DNA of 64,000 bases from Diplonema papillatum (GCA_030068145.1 JAPJBO010000218.1:186001-250000), one strand, 5' to 3'; counted from the first letter of the stretch, positions 41,830 through 53,320 are shown. The notes: generated by a model not told the origin, from the letters alone. Program-made: numbers and translations.

Positions 41830-42355
41830 TGAGGATTGTCGCAGAGGAAGAAGTTTTTGTTTGAAAGGTCCACAAGAAAAACAAAGCAAGCAAAGAAACA
41901 GAGTCGTCAGGCATCAGAACGACGTATATCGTCGACCGCACAAAAAGGGTACCTAGTGTGCCCAGAGAGCCTTTTCTGTGGCGAGCAACGAACAGACCAA
42001 CCTCCATGCTTTGCTTTTTCAATTCTTTTTGTTTTTTACTTCTATTCGCGACACTTTGCTACGTTAATTGTAGCACCCCGCGTATGCAATACGATATAGT
42101 TACGGATATTCAACCTGCGCAAACCATAAGCAGCACCACAAATTCACGAAAAGAGACGGTCAGACGGTACCAAGAAGACAGACAGTCACCTACTGCGGCA
42201 CCATACTGAGGAGGGCCCACCGTAAGTAAGGTATGTGGACAATGGCCGAAACCACCAACGACCAACAACCAAGGTACCCGCCGATCCTCCTACCTCGTAT
42301 TACCATCACTCTTACGATACTCAGAGCACAAGGGATATCTTCCCATACCGACGAA
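41830..42355. other. No gene recognised
   Basis: Only short frames. Possible 3' flank of the RNase H remnant. Confidence 0.4.
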
Positions 42356-43500
42356 GGTCACCCGGAGACTTTAAAACCCCGGAGTTTCAAGCGAACTTTC
42401 ACTCTAAAAAACAGGTAGGGTGCCAACATTGGGAGGGTGGGGAACACACCCGCCCCGGACCTGGGAGCCGACGTGTGCCGGGCTTGGGCGCAGGAGCAGG
42501 CCAAAAGAGACCACAATCAACCTGGAGGCCCGACTAAAGGAAGCAGGCCAAAAGAGAACCCACAATCAATCCTATTAGTCAGATCCCGTGGGATCCCCTC
42601 ATCCAATCGCGTGGTCGACGCTGTACCGAAAATACTCGACGTAGCTGCTTCGACCGAATGGAAGGGGGGAAATATAGAGGTAAGGGGCAAATACAATACA
42701 AACACAATCTGATTGGTTCTTCGCTTTCACCACCGTGTGTTGTTTTCTCACTCAGGACTTTTGACCTGTTGTGTTTGTGTGATTTGTCGTGTAGGGGTAG
42801 ACCCGCATGACCTCACGTCCGTTCAACACGTGGTTCGGTAGTTACAGCACTTTGGATCCCTTCTGTTCTTTGTCGGGCAGCATCGTCGAGCATTTCCTTT
42901 CAAGCTGGCGCTTATGTAAAAAAAGAGGTCAGTTCCGGAAAGCGACAGATCCCGAAATGAACCAGACTAGGTTGAGAAAAAGACTCAGCGTTCCTGTTTC
43001 GGTAAATTTCGTTCCCCGCCGGGGCTTTGCGCGAAATTAGCTGACATTGAACTACCAGTTTCAAGCGAACTTTCACTCTAAAAAAAAAGCAGGTAGGGTG
43101 CCAACATCAGGAGGGTGGGGGGGGAAGCACACCCGCCCCGGACCTGGGAGCCGACGTGTGCCGGGCTTGGGCGCAGGAGAAGGCCAAAAGAGACCACAAT
43201 CAACCTGGAGGCCCGACTAAAGGAAGCAGGCCAAAAGAGAACCCACAACCAATCCTATTAGTCAGATCCCGTGGGATCCCCTCATCCAATCGCGCGGTCG
43301 ACGCTGTATCGAAAAAAGAGGTCAGTTCCGGAAAGCGACCGATCCCGAAATAAACCAGACTAGGTTGAGAAAAAGACTCAGCGTTTCTGTTTTGGTAAAA
43401 TTTCGTTCCCTGCGCCGGGGCTTTGCACGAACTTAGCTGACTTTGAACTACCAGTTTCAAGCGAACTTTCACTCTAAAAAAAAAAAGGTAGGGTGCCAAC
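42356..43500 (+). repeat. Duplicated repeat block (families I, J, K)
   Basis: 42380-42640 and 43060-43320 are close copies (GGTAGGGTGCCAACAT, CGACGTGTGCCGGGCTTGGG, AGTCAGATCCCGTGGGATCC). 42930-43060 and 43320-43450 are a second duplicated pair (AGTTCCGGAAAGCGAC to TTTCGTTCCC). 42630-42920 is the inverted partner of 18345-18640. The short word CGGAGTTTCAAGCGAAC is shared with 31240, 62225 and 62780. Confidence 0.8.
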
Positions 43501-43559
43501 ACACATTGGGAGGGCGGGGGGGTGAAGCACATCCGCCCCGGACACGCGGCGGCCCTACA

Positions 43560-45804
43560 ATGCGTTCGGTGGCCCTGGAAAAGATGGCCGACCTGGTGGC
43601 AGCCCTGTTCTCGTTCGGGGCGTCCGTCGGGGACCGCATCTTCTTCCACGACCACAAAGGGGTCGAGGACGTCCCGCACGTGCACGAGCTGAAGCTGGGG
43701 GTGGCGGCGATGCTTTTCTTCACGCTCCTGCGCCGGTACATCAGCGGCAAGAAGATGGCTAACTACATCGGCGTGACCCTCGATGCGATCGCGCTCAAGT
43801 TGATGAACCAGTGGATCAGCCTGGCCGTCCACTTTCTGTCGGCCGTGTGGGCCGTCATTTACCTACCACACGAAGCTTGGGTACGAGATGTGCTCGCTGG
43901 CAAGTCCGGCGTTCTGCTTGACGGTATGCCCACTCTCACGGTGTGCCGGATGGATGCGGGCAACTGCACCTTTGTACCTCTCGGAGAGATGTGTCTGCAC
44001 TTCGACTTGTCTCTCTCTCTCCCCCTGAGGATTAGTAGTAGTATTAAAAAAGCCCGCACCCACGCGGCGTTGACTGTGGCTGGTCTTTGTAAGGGCTGCC
44101 TTGATGTTACTTTGATCAAACTCACACTGAGCTGAAACTCATGGTGTGGTCCACAGTAGACAACTTAACTTCTCATCAACTTACTAAGAACTTCCCGAGT
44201 ACTACCCAAGCACACCCCTTGCACACCCAAGTAAGGCCATATCACACCATCTCACAACCACCACCCTCAGGAAAAGCCGTGTACCTACCCTTCCCCTTTT
44301 TAAAGAAGAACGAACGAAGGAAGGAGGAAGTGGAACCATACCACATGGTTTCAAACCACGGAGTCCTGGACTCCTTTCCCACACTTCTTCTGCGAAGCAG
44401 ACGCACAAAGGGACGGTGCCACGGCATGATTCGGCAGCCGCTGCGAGTTTGAATAGAGCATCTATTTGGTATCGGAAAGTAGGTGCGAGATCAGGCAAAC
44501 CTTGTGCGCTAGCTTCGTTTAACCGTGAATCTAATAATCAGGGCTTACCCCACATTCTCGCTTTCATTTCATTGACGTGGGCGGCATAGAGAAAGAAGAA
44601 CTACTCTACGGCACCAGAAAGTCCAAAAAACCCATGGTAAAGAAAGTAGAAGGAGAAAAAAGAAGTTGTCGACAACGAAAGAAAGAAAAGAACAGAAACA
44701 CAATAACGCTAGAAAATAAGACCCTGCATTCCGCGAAGAAGACTTGATGCTAGCATCAAACACATGAGAGGCAAGTAGCGCCTGAACACGAAACTAAGAT
44801 TTTCCCCCGTGTAGTCGAGACAGCAGAAACCGCTTGTAATTGAGACACTTTTTGGGGCTGAGGGCAGGGTGTCTCAATTACACGCGTTTAGGTTAACGGA
44901 CATGTACCGTGTGTCGCCTGCGAAGCGACAGAACAACGATGCGCCCGTGCAAATTGTGGCAGAACGAGCTCCAAGCGATAGCTAGCCTAGCACACAAGCA
45001 GTAGTCGAAAATTGCCTCAAACTTCAAAACATCCAATCTTCTAACACAAGAAACAGTCTAAAAACACTTTTCGATACCCTTCCCCGCGTCAACGGTCGAC
45101 CGGAGACTCATCATCAATAACACCGGCCTTCTCAAAGCTCGAAACGGTCTAAAAACACATCACACATTGCAACAGGCGTCGCCGGGGGCGAAACGATGCA
45201 ACTTTCGGTCCCGCTGAAAGTGTTCTACATGCTCCACCTCGGGTACCAGATGCACCAGCTCCTCTTCACCGTGCAGGAGAACGCTTCGTTTCCCACCGAG
45301 AGGCGAGCGGACTACAGGCAGATGCTGCTTCACCACATCATCGCCGTCAGCATGATCGCTATCAGCTACGTGATGGGGTACGAGCGTATAGGGCTCATGG
45401 TCATGGTCAGCCACAGCATCAGCGACATACCGACGTCGCTTACGAAAAGTGCGAAGCTGCTTGGGTGGCGACGGACCAGTTTGTTCCTGCTTCCCGTCAT
45501 GATCATCGTTTGGCTGCTCACGCGCCTGCTGTTCTTCCCGTTTTACGTGCTGAACCACGTGTTTGAGGTTGAGTACTGGACTCTTACCTTTGACCACCAG
45601 CTTGCGTACGTCGTATGCGTGATGGGCCTGTTGACGCTTCTCTTCCTCAACTTGTTCTGGTTCGTCATCTTCCTGCAGATGGCCGCCAACGCCGCGCTCT
45701 TCGGCAACTCGATCGACGTAACCGAGAACCGGAAGACGAACGACATGTCCGAAAATCGTGACATCTGGGCCAAGTGGCACAACCGCCGGTGGTGGGAAGG
45801 GTGA
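43560..45804 (+). CDS. TLC-domain ceramide synthase-like protein (Lag1/LASS family)
   Basis: Two exons, 43560-43923 (donor GTATGC) and 45176-45804 (acceptor CAACAG), join in phase 1 (G|GC, Gly) to give 330 residues, a normal Lag1 length. The ATG follows CCCTACA. The N terminus has a helix (GVAAMLFFTLL) and further hydrophobic segments around 85-100. The Lag1 motif is present: ERRADYRQMLLHHIIA, with HH at 174-175, then GLMVMVSHSISDIPTSLTK. The family usually has HD at the later site; here it is His201-Ser202, with Asp205 kept. Three more hydrophobic segments follow. Family members acylate sphingoid bases with acyl-CoA in the ER membrane; activity is uncertain because of the Ser202 change. The intron (1252 bp) contains repeats, including 44452-44545. 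Confidence 0.85.
44452..44545 (+). repeat. Dispersed repeat family M, intronic
   Basis: GCGCTAGCTTCGTTTAACCG and AATCTAATAATCAGGG recur at 15035-15125. Confidence 0.8.
44835..44882. repeat. Perfect 14-bp hairpin, intronic
   Basis: TGTAATTGAGACAC at 44835-44848 is exactly inverted at 44869-44882, with a 20-nt loop. It lies inside the TLC intron. Confidence 0.9.
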
Positions 45805-45837
45805 AGCAAAATCGCCCCCACCCCCCTTTTCCCCGCT

Positions 45838-46140
45838 AGCGAGTCGCAGTCACAATCAAGGCGAGTGCCCTGAGTTTTTTAACTGATTGCTCAGACACGG
45901 TTGTAGGGGCCTTCTCCCCGTGACGGATTCGCCTGTGCTCTAGTAGCACGGGTGATCCTGGCTGTGACGAGCTACGAACAGCCGCCTGACAAACCACTCA
46001 CACCGCTGTCCTGTCTGCAGACACTCAGGTTCCGCGCTGATGATGGTCCGCCTTATGTGTCCATGGCTTAAAGGACCGAAACACGGCGCAGACGGGACCA
46101 GTGCGGTGTTGAGCACATACCCAGTCCAAGCACGTTAGGA
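45838..46140 (+). repeat. Dispersed repeat family B, most complete copy
   Basis: From AGCGAGTCGCAGTCACAATC to CACATACCCAGTCCAAGCACG. It serves as the uninterrupted reference for 33215-33760. Confidence 0.9.
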
Positions 46141-46345
46141 GGTGATGGTATTGAGGTGCTGGGATCCTACCAGCATACCACGATACCACGATAGGTGCTA
46201 GTGGATGGTGTGGTGATGTCTACACACCCACGAGTATGGTGCAGCGGTAGGTGGATACCACCAGCTGATACCTACTCAGCATCCCTGATACCTACGAGGT
46301 GATGGTATTGAGGTGCTGGGATCCTACCAGCATACCACGATACCA
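46141..46345 (+). repeat. Short minisatellite related to 10828-11530
   Basis: GGTGATGGTATTGAGGTGCT and GGGATCCTACCAGCATACCA repeat twice around an inverted version of the CACTAGCACCTATCGTGG words. Confidence 0.8.
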
Positions 46346-46404
46346 CGATAGGTACTAGCGTTCTTGCAAACACCCCCCTTTTCCCCGCTTCTCACATTTT
46401 GGTA

Positions 46405-46530
46405 CCTCAACCATTGGTGCTTGGCTGTGACGAGCTACGAAACCAACCGCCTGGCAAACCAGACTCACCCCGCTGTCCCGTCTGTAGACTCTCTGGTTCC
46501 GGGCTGGCAATCTTCTGCCGGATGTTCTAT
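46405..46530 (+). repeat. Degraded family B copy
   Basis: GGCTGTGACGAGCTACGAAA, AACCGCCTGGCAAACCAGAC and GTCTGTAGACTCTCTGG match the family with many changes. Confidence 0.6.
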
Positions 46531-46559
46531 GTTCGCCTACGATCACACCATGCGCTGGG

Positions 46560-47800
46560 AAACGTGACACATTCTGGCGTCCACAGTTCTGCTTATACGA
46601 GACCACCTTGCTGTGCGGCGTGCGCCGAAGAATGCTGGCCATTGCTCACGGGCAACGTGATACAAAACCGAAATTGCATCGAGAGCAGTAAGCCGGTCCA
46701 TCCCCCTCCCGATAGACCGTGGTGATCGACAGCGGCAGGCAATGCTCCAGCTGGTTGCGAGTAGGGGTCCGTAAGTCGATAGAAACGCATGTGGCTCCGT
46801 CGAAGGGGGAGTACAAAAAGGGGGCAAACCTGTGTTTGTCAGTTTTTGCTTTACCCCTCCAACCTCGCTTCTGGCGAGTGGATATGAGGAGTTCACTTAG
46901 AAACGAAAGGATTCCGACTTGAAGGCGCTCAAGCAAGCTTGCTAACCCGCGCCTGTGCGTGAGTGTGAGTGTGCGTGGTCGCGCCGCGGAGTCAAATGGC
47001 GTAAGTCTGGACACGTGCATGACTTTGTTGCAGCAGCGAATGACCAACGGGAAGCATAATATATTGTATTGAAACCCACCCGAGATCAACTTCCGTATCA
47101 GCAGCACATCAGTCTGCTCCAAGGCACGGTAGCCAGACCGGAACAGATGTTTTTGCGACCTTCCTCAATGTGCAACCGTTGTACCGGAGTTGTTCCCTTC
47201 GGTGGAACTTCATGAACGCATGCATGCGAGAAGCGACGTTACGTATCTTCAACATACCGGAATTGGAATAATGTTGAACTGGACTAAAGCTGGAACGGGT
47301 AAATGACAGACCGGGTAACACCTGAGGGTCTGGGTCTCCAGGTAGTCACCTGCGTGACAGCACCAGTGGTGGTCCTGCAGCCTCCTATGACAGCGGCATC
47401 TAGGGTCGAGCTGAGTATTGAGCATCCCCAAGGCGCGGGCAAGCACAAGGGTCGCGATAATCTACGCAAAGTCGCAAGCAGGAGGTTATGCACTGCAGCG
47501 GTTGGGTGAGGTAACCAGTGGCTTATATATGGGTCTGGTGCTCGGACCAAGTCCGAGCAACGAGAAAAAAAAAAAAGCACAGAATGCCCCGGCTGAGGGG
47601 CCCAGTAGTAGTGCTACAGTACAGCAGTCACACTAGCAGTACACAGCACCGGTTACTGCACCTTCGGATAAGCAACGTACAGCCTCAATTTTGGAACCTG
47701 CGACTGGCCCAATAGCTTGAAAAATTTTCCGCGCCTGCGGCGCTGGTATTTCTGGCTGTTTCATGACGTGTTGCCAAGAAAGCGAAGACCGCGGCTGTCC
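46560..47800. other. No gene recognised
   Basis: A minus-strand open stretch of about 158 codons (46646-47122) and short plus-strand frames (for example near 47418) have no domain, poor composition and no splice support. Confidence 0.4.
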
Positions 47801-47802
47801 GC

Positions 47803-47852
47803 CGAGATTACCCCCTCAGGTGACACCACTTTTTTAGCCATACTTCAACGTT
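47803..47852 (+). repeat. Element H 3'-end fragment
   Basis: GAGATTACCCCCTCAGGTGA and CACCACTTTTTTAGCC, then CATACTTCAACG, match 28620-28665. Confidence 0.8.
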
Positions 47853-48399
47853 CTTGAATGATCCCGGCACACTGCTACAGTACCCCAACACTTGCCTTCT
47901 TCGCATGGCTCTTTTGCTTCCCGAAGGACAGTCTCTGTGGTGGACAGTAGTGACAACCACAAAAGAGGTGCACCCTGTCGGGTACATAAACGTGCAGTTG
48001 TGCCGCAACTGGGATTTTTAGTAACTCCGAGCAATTTATGGACAGTTACGTGGGAGGAGTTTTTATATATAAGGCCCTGGAGGTAACTCACCCAAAAAAA
48101 AAAAAAGAATTGGAAATCGGGTGGGAGGTTGGGTTGATTTACACTACCTCGGATTGGGTTGGGCAGCGTTTTGGTGTCTGTATTCTGGGTTGGCAGGGGC
48201 AGGCTAGGTGTCTTCTGAAGAAGAAAGCTGGCTGCAGAAGGCCTGCCTTCAGCCAGGACATCAGATTCTGAGGCTCAAGTACCGTACCGTCTCCCGGGGG
48301 GCGGTGCCCCCCCCGGACCCCCCTGTATTAAGACTCGCCAGAGAAAACGGGCTTGGTGTCTATTCTGAAGGAGAAAACGGGCTGCATAAGGTCCTGGTC

Positions 48400-48740
48400 G
48401 CAAGCTCCGAGAAAAGAAGACGAAGAAGAAAAAGGCCGCTCCGGGTTCAGGAACGTGACGGTCAACCACAGCTTGCAAGGCTTGAGTCGGAGGCAGCACA
48501 GTGCCACAACCCCGTCCGCTCTGCCCTGTGGCTGACGTCTCGACGAGCTTATGTTCAGCGCAAGCGCCAAGCCCCAAGGTGCGCCAAGCCTTGATGCTTT
48601 AGTTTGGGAAATCGGTAGCCACTTGACCCGTAGGCCCGTGGCTCTGCAGTACCGCCGAACACGTGAAGCTTGGCTCCCGTGTAGCAGGCTTTCCCTGGTA
48701 CCCGCAAGCTCCGAAAAAAAAAAAAAAAAAAAAAAAAAAT
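48400..48740 (-). repeat. Retroposon-like family D with target duplication
   Basis: The copy is bracketed by CGCAAGCTCCGAGAAA (near 48400) and CGCAAGCTCCGAAAAA (near 48706), a clear direct repeat. It has a purine run at one end and GGTACC at the other. A 24-A run follows at 48715-48739. Confidence 0.85.
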
Positions 48741-48743
48741 GCC

Positions 48744-48807
48744 GAACCGGGTAAAACCTGGGACACACAGCCCCATTTTTGGGAGTGTCCCAGGGTTTAC
48801 CCGGTTC
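48744..48807. repeat. 23-bp stem hairpin next to poly-A
   Basis: 48744-48766 (GAACCGGGTAAAACCTGGGA...) pairs with 48785-48807 with one mismatch, around an 18-nt loop. It starts four bases after the poly-A run. Confidence 0.9.
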
Positions 48808-48839
48808 AACATTAATCCAATTACGGTACTGCTGGCAGG

Positions 48840-49980
48840 TCCTACTCCAGACAACATGTGCATTGACGCTTCTCCTATTTGTGAAACGACGCGTGCACTG
48901 GGTCTTCTTAAGACCCACTTGGGAAACAACGTGTGCACTGGAGCTTCTGGCGAGCCGTCCGATTGAAACAACGTGTGCATCAGAGGTTCTAGCAAAGAGT
49001 TGCTACAGAAAAAAACACGTGCGCTGGCGCTTTCCGGCGAAGACTTACTTCGGGAAGCGGCCCGCGCATTGGTAGGAACCTTCTGTGTGCGTGCCTGACT
49101 CTGCTTTACCTTTTTCTTTTTTTGGCATACCGTGTCTCAGGCTGTTGAAACCACCGTCATCAGGTTGTGGCGAAGTGTCCACCCGACGCTCAAGCAGGCA
49201 CAGACAGTAGTACTGGCGTAGAAAGATGCAAAGAACCTTGAAAAGAGGGTTAAAAGTCTCTGAAACCGACGGGTGGAAAGAGCTGGAGATGCATTCAAAT
49301 GCCAACCTTTGCTCCTTCACTGGGGTTTATGTTCGAGGTGCAAGTGCTTGACGGTTGCAGTGTCACCTTCTGGTGCTGCGTCATGCTCACCAACCCTGCC
49401 ACGTGCTGAGTAGTGCGTCTGCTGACTGTGTGCGTAGCGGCAATCTGCTCGGCGACAGCTTCCACCTTGTTGCGTGACCCGTAGTGCAACAGTAATCCAG
49501 CAGTAAGTAGGAATGTTGCAGTTGTGAAGCGCGTAGTTGCGTGGCCCGTAGTGTCACAGTAGTCCAGTAGTAAGTAGCGCAGTAGTAGGAATGTTGCAGT
49601 TGGTGCAACGGCGTAAAGCGCGTAGCGTAAGTAAACCTGCAAACAAGATCGCCGCGAACGATTTCAGTTCCGGTGGATTCGAGTCGGCCTGAGAGCAACG
49701 CGGCAAATTGGAGTTCGAGGATTACAATCCTGCTCCCACTCGCGAAAGAGGTCGAGAAAAAAGGCACCGACCTCTCTCGTTTGTTTGAGCTGCGGTTGAT
49801 CGACAGAGCGACATCAGTTGCCCTGGATTGACACACTCAATATCGGATGCAAATCAGCTTCCATGGCCACCGTTCTGCTGTAAAGGATTCGATGGGCGAT
49901 CCCTCGAACACGTTGCGTCAGCTCTCGGTTTATCCCGCGTCGCCAGGATGCCTTGCGCCATGCTAGTTACGAATAGCCTT
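48840..49980. other. No gene recognised; degenerate short repeats
   Basis: 48860-49070 shows degenerate units around AACGTGTGCACTGG. 49480-49610 repeats GTAGTAAGTAG and GGAATGTTGCAGTTG words. Confidence 0.5.
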
Positions 49981-50025
49981 CAAACAAACACCTTGTAGGG
50001 CAACTGTACTGACAAAGCGAAAAAG

Positions 50026-50273
50026 ATGAATCGATTGGACGAATCGGAGAGCCAACGCCGCAAAGACGATGGCTTCATCATCCCGAAGTTCAAGTGGTGT
50101 CGACGCCTTCTTGGAGCTGACGCGGCTGCTCGACCGATCGTCCCACGCCTTCTGCAAGAAGCTGGGCAACGTCCCCACGTCGCGAAGGCTACCGCCGAAG
50201 GCGCCCGCGGCTACAGCCTGGCACCCAGCCTCAGTGGTCAACCCGAGACACTAAACCGGACCTTCAAAGTTTA
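50026..50273 (+). pseudogene. Scrambled 5' fragment of the PhyH gene
   Basis: Begins MNRLDESESQRRKDDGFIIP like the intact gene at 51761. It then jumps by deletion to pieces matching VDAFLEL, HAFCK and, out of order, the KLVNAHVAKANAEG region. Several breaks and no complete frame. Confidence 0.8.
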
Positions 50274-50284
50274 AACTTCGAAAC

Positions 50285-51750
50285 AGCATTTAAAGTAGTG
50301 TGCCGTGCTAATTCCTGATAGCCTTTAAACACGCACCTTGCAGGGCAACCGTCCTGTCAAAGCCTTCTGCAAGAAGCTGGGCAATGTCCCACGTAGCGGA
50401 GGCACGCGGCTACAGCCTGGCACCCAGCCTCAGTGGTCAACCCGAGACACTAAACCGGACCTTCAAAGTTTAAACTTCGAAACAACATTAAAGTAGTGTG
50501 CCGTGCTAATTCCTAATAGCCTTTAAACACGCACCTTGCAGGGCAACCGTCCTGTCAAAGCCTTCTGCAAGAAGCTGGGCAACGTCCCCACGTCGCGAAG
50601 GCTAACGCCGAAGGCGCCCGCGGCTACAGCCTGGCACCCAGCCTCAGTGGTCAACCCGAGACACTAAACCGGACCTTCAAAGTTTAAACTTCGAAACAGC
50701 ATTTAAAGTAGTGTGCCGTGCTAATTCCTGATAGCCTTTAAACACGCACCTTGCAGGGCAACCGTCCTGTCAAAGCCTTCTGCAAGAAGCTGGGCAATGT
50801 CCCACGTAGCGGAGGCACGCGGCTACAGCCTGGCACCCAGCCTCAGTGGTCAACCCGAGACTTTAAACCGGACCCCTTCACAGTTTAAACTTCGAAACAA
50901 CACTAAAGTAATGCGCCATGCGAATTCCGAATAGCCTTCAAACAAACACCGTGCAGGGCCACCGTACTGACAAAACCTTGCAAGAAGCTGGCAACGCCGA
51001 AGGCACCTGCGGCTACAGCCTGACACCCAGCCTCAGTGGTCAACCCGAGACTTAACCGGACCCCTTCACAGGTTAAACTTCGAAACAACACTAAAGTAAT
51101 GCGCCATGCGAATTCCGAATAGCCTTCAAACAAACACCGTGCAGGGCCACCGTACTGACAAAACCTTGCAAGAAGCTGGCAACGCCGAAGGCACCTGCGG
51201 CTACAGCCTGACACCCAGCCTCAGTGGTCAACCCGAGACTTAACCGGACCCCTTCACAGGTTAAACTTCGAAACAACACTAAAGTAATGCGCCATGCGAA
51301 TTCCGAATAGCCTTCAAACAAACACCGTGCAGGGCCACCGTACTGACAAAACCTTGCAAGAAGCTGGCAACGCCGAAGGCACCTGCGGCTACAGCCTGAC
51401 ACTCAGCAACCCGAGACTTAACCGGACCCCTTCACAGTTTAAACTTCGAAACAACACTAAAGTAATGCGCCATGCGAATTCCGAATAGCCTTCAAACAAA
51501 CACCGTGCAGGGCCACCGTACTGACAAAACCTTGCAAGAAGCTGGCAACGCCGAAGGCACCTGCGGCTACAGCCTGACACTCAGCCTCAGTGGTCAACCT
51601 TACTGACACAGCAAAAACAAAGTGAGACTCTGAACTGGACCTTCAAAGTTGAAACGTCAAAACAACACGGTAGCACTGCGCCATGCTAATCCCGAATAGC
51701 CTTCGAACAAACACCTTGCAGGGCAACCTTACTGACAAAGCAAAAGAAAA
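50285..51750 (+). repeat. PhyH-derived tandem repeat, about 180-216-bp units
   Basis: About eight units. Each contains GCAAGAAGCTGG, CAACGCCGAAGGC-type sequence and CGGCTACAGCCTG, CAGCCTCAGTGGTCAACC, then an A/T-rich spacer with CTTCGAAACAACA and GCAGGGC. The first two words derive from the PhyH 5' fragment at 50130-50220. The three units around 50940-51500 are almost identical. The last spacer leads straight into the intact PhyH ATG. Confidence 0.9.
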
Positions 51751-51760
51751 AAAAAAAAAG

Positions 51761-52558
51761 ATGAATCGATTAAATGAAGCAGAGATCCAACGCTACAAAG
51801 AAGATGGCTTCATCATCCCGAAGTTCAAGTTCGACGAAGCCCGGATCGCGCGGCTGCGGGAGCACCTTGATGAGTTGATGGCCAAGAACCCCGGCGTTCG
51901 CCCCGAGAAGCTGGTCAACGCCCACGTCGCGAAGGCCAACGCCGAAGGCACCCGGGGTGTCGACGCCTTCCTGGAGCTGGCGAAGGACGAGCGGCTGCTC
52001 GACCTGGTGGAGTCGGTCCTGGGCCCGGACATCGTCCTGTGGGGCTGCCACGCCTTCTGCAAGCCAGCCGGCGATGGAATGGAGGTGCCGTGGCACCAGG
52101 ACGGGCACTACTGGCCCATCCGCCCGCTGGCAAACTGCACGGTGTGGGTTGCCTTGGACGACAGCGTCGAAGAGAACGGCTGCCTGCAAGTCGTGAAAGG
52201 CTCGCACAAAGAGCAGCGGCTGTTCACCCACCACCGCGACCAGCGCGATAGGCTGACTCTCGCCGACGCCGTCGACGAAAAATACGTCGACCCCTCCCGG
52301 ATCGTCAACCTAGTCCTCGAACCCGGCCAGATGTCGATGCACGATGTGTACATGATCCACGGGTCCTCCGAAAACAGGTCGACCCGCCGCCGGGCCGGGA
52401 TTGCGATTCGCTACATGCCGGCCACGTCGGTCTTCGAGCGGAAGGCCATGGAGGCGGGCGACGACTCGGGACTCAAAATCGACTTCAGCCAGCGGCCGCT
52501 GTGGCTGGTCCGCGGAAAGGATGCGTCCGGCAAGAACGACTTCGAAGTCGGCCACTGA
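51761..52558 (+). CDS. Phytanoyl-CoA dioxygenase (PhyH)-like Fe(II)/2-oxoglutarate oxygenase
   Basis: Single-exon, 265 residues, starting MNRLNEAEIQRYKEDGF, the usual PhyH opening. The Fe-binding set is visible: H112-x-D114 in VPWHQDGHYW, distal His200 in MSMHDVYMIHGSSEN, and an Arg cluster at 209-211 for 2-oxoglutarate, followed by RAGIAIRYMP. Length is normal. Known relatives hydroxylate acyl or other substrates using iron and 2-oxoglutarate; the substrate is not evident. No peroxisomal PTS1-type end is present (ends FEVGH). The upstream A-rich leader (17 A/G bases) is the end of the degenerate repeat. Both ends of this gene have been copied locally (50026 and 52962-54449). This is the only copy with all catalytic residues. 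Confidence 0.92.
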   Translation: MNRLNEAEIQRYKEDGFIIPKFKFDEARIARLREHLDELMAKNPGVRPEKLVNAHVAKANAEGTRGVDAFLELAKDERLLDLVESVLGPDIVLWGCHAFCKPAGDGMEVPWHQDGHYWPIRPLANCTVWVALDDSVEENGCLQVVKGSHKEQRLFTHHRDQRDRLTLADAVDEKYVDPSRIVNLVLEPGQMSMHDVYMIHGSSENRSTRRRAGIAIRYMPATSVFERKAMEAGDDSGLKIDFSQRPLWLVRGKDASGKNDFEVGH

Positions 52559-52961
52559 TCTCTTTCAAGAAGATGAAACAGCATGGACACAAAATAGCTC
52601 AAAGCATCTGCAGGAGTGACAGCATGGTCGCAAAAAATAGCTCCAAGGCATCTGCAGAAGAACACGAAAAGCCTCTAGGCAAGAACTGGTTTCGCGCGTC
52701 TCTTTTGTTTGCGCACTAGCGGAACTCACCTGCTTTGGCAAGTTTCATGTAGTACGCTGCGACCTACGAATTCTTCGTGCCACCACTGCATTGTTAACAG
52801 ACAAACATGGCTAGCCGTAGTTAAAGTGTATAACGCCTCACAGCCTCAATGGTCAACCGGAGACCGTAAAACACCGAACCTCTAAACCACAACAAACGCT
52901 ACAAAATACTCGAGGGACTGCCCTGTGCTCATTTCGACGGAGGCTCGAGGGGGAGAAAACA

Positions 52962-53189
52962 ATGTCGATGCACGATCTGTACATGATCCACGGGTCCTCC
53001 GAAAACCGGTCGACCCGCCGCCGGGCCGGGATTGCGATTCGCTACATGCCGGCCACGTCGGTCTTCGAGCGGAAGGCCATGGAGGCGGGCGACGACTCGG
53101 GACTCAAAATCGACTTCAGCCAGCGGCCGCTGCGGCTGGTCCGCGGAAAGGATGCGTCCGGCAAGAACGACTTCGAAGTCGGCCACTGA
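52962..53189 (+). pseudogene. PhyH 3'-end copy 1 (75 codons)
   Basis: MSMHDLYMIHGSSENRS to KNDFEVGH and stop. Keeps the distal His and Arg region but lacks the HxD part, so it cannot be a working oxygenase. Differs from the parent by Val-to-Leu and Trp-to-Arg changes shared by all three copies. The ATG is the parent's internal Met. Confidence 0.9.
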
Positions 53190-53207
53190 TCTCTTTCAAG
53201 AAGATGA

Positions 53208-53320
53208 AACAGCATGGACACAAAATAGCTATTTTTTGCGACCATGCTGTCACTCCTGCAGATGCTTTGAGCTATTTTGTGCCCATGCTGTTAGTGACAG
53301 CATGGTCGCAAAAAATAGCT
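53208..53320. repeat. Nested inverted repeat downstream of PhyH copies
   Basis: AACAGCATGGACACAAAATA (53208) pairs with the inverse at 53270-53292, and AGCTATTTTTTGCGACCATG (53228) with the inverse at 53294-53320. The parental 3' flank (52575-52660) has the same words without the inverted middle, so a segment was inverted and re-duplicated, as expected from template switching. The same structure is at 53832-53944. Confidence 0.85.

Noticed and set aside
46646-47122. 158-codon minus-strand ORF
   Set aside because: No domain, no splice or start context, and unremarkable composition in a repeat-rich area.
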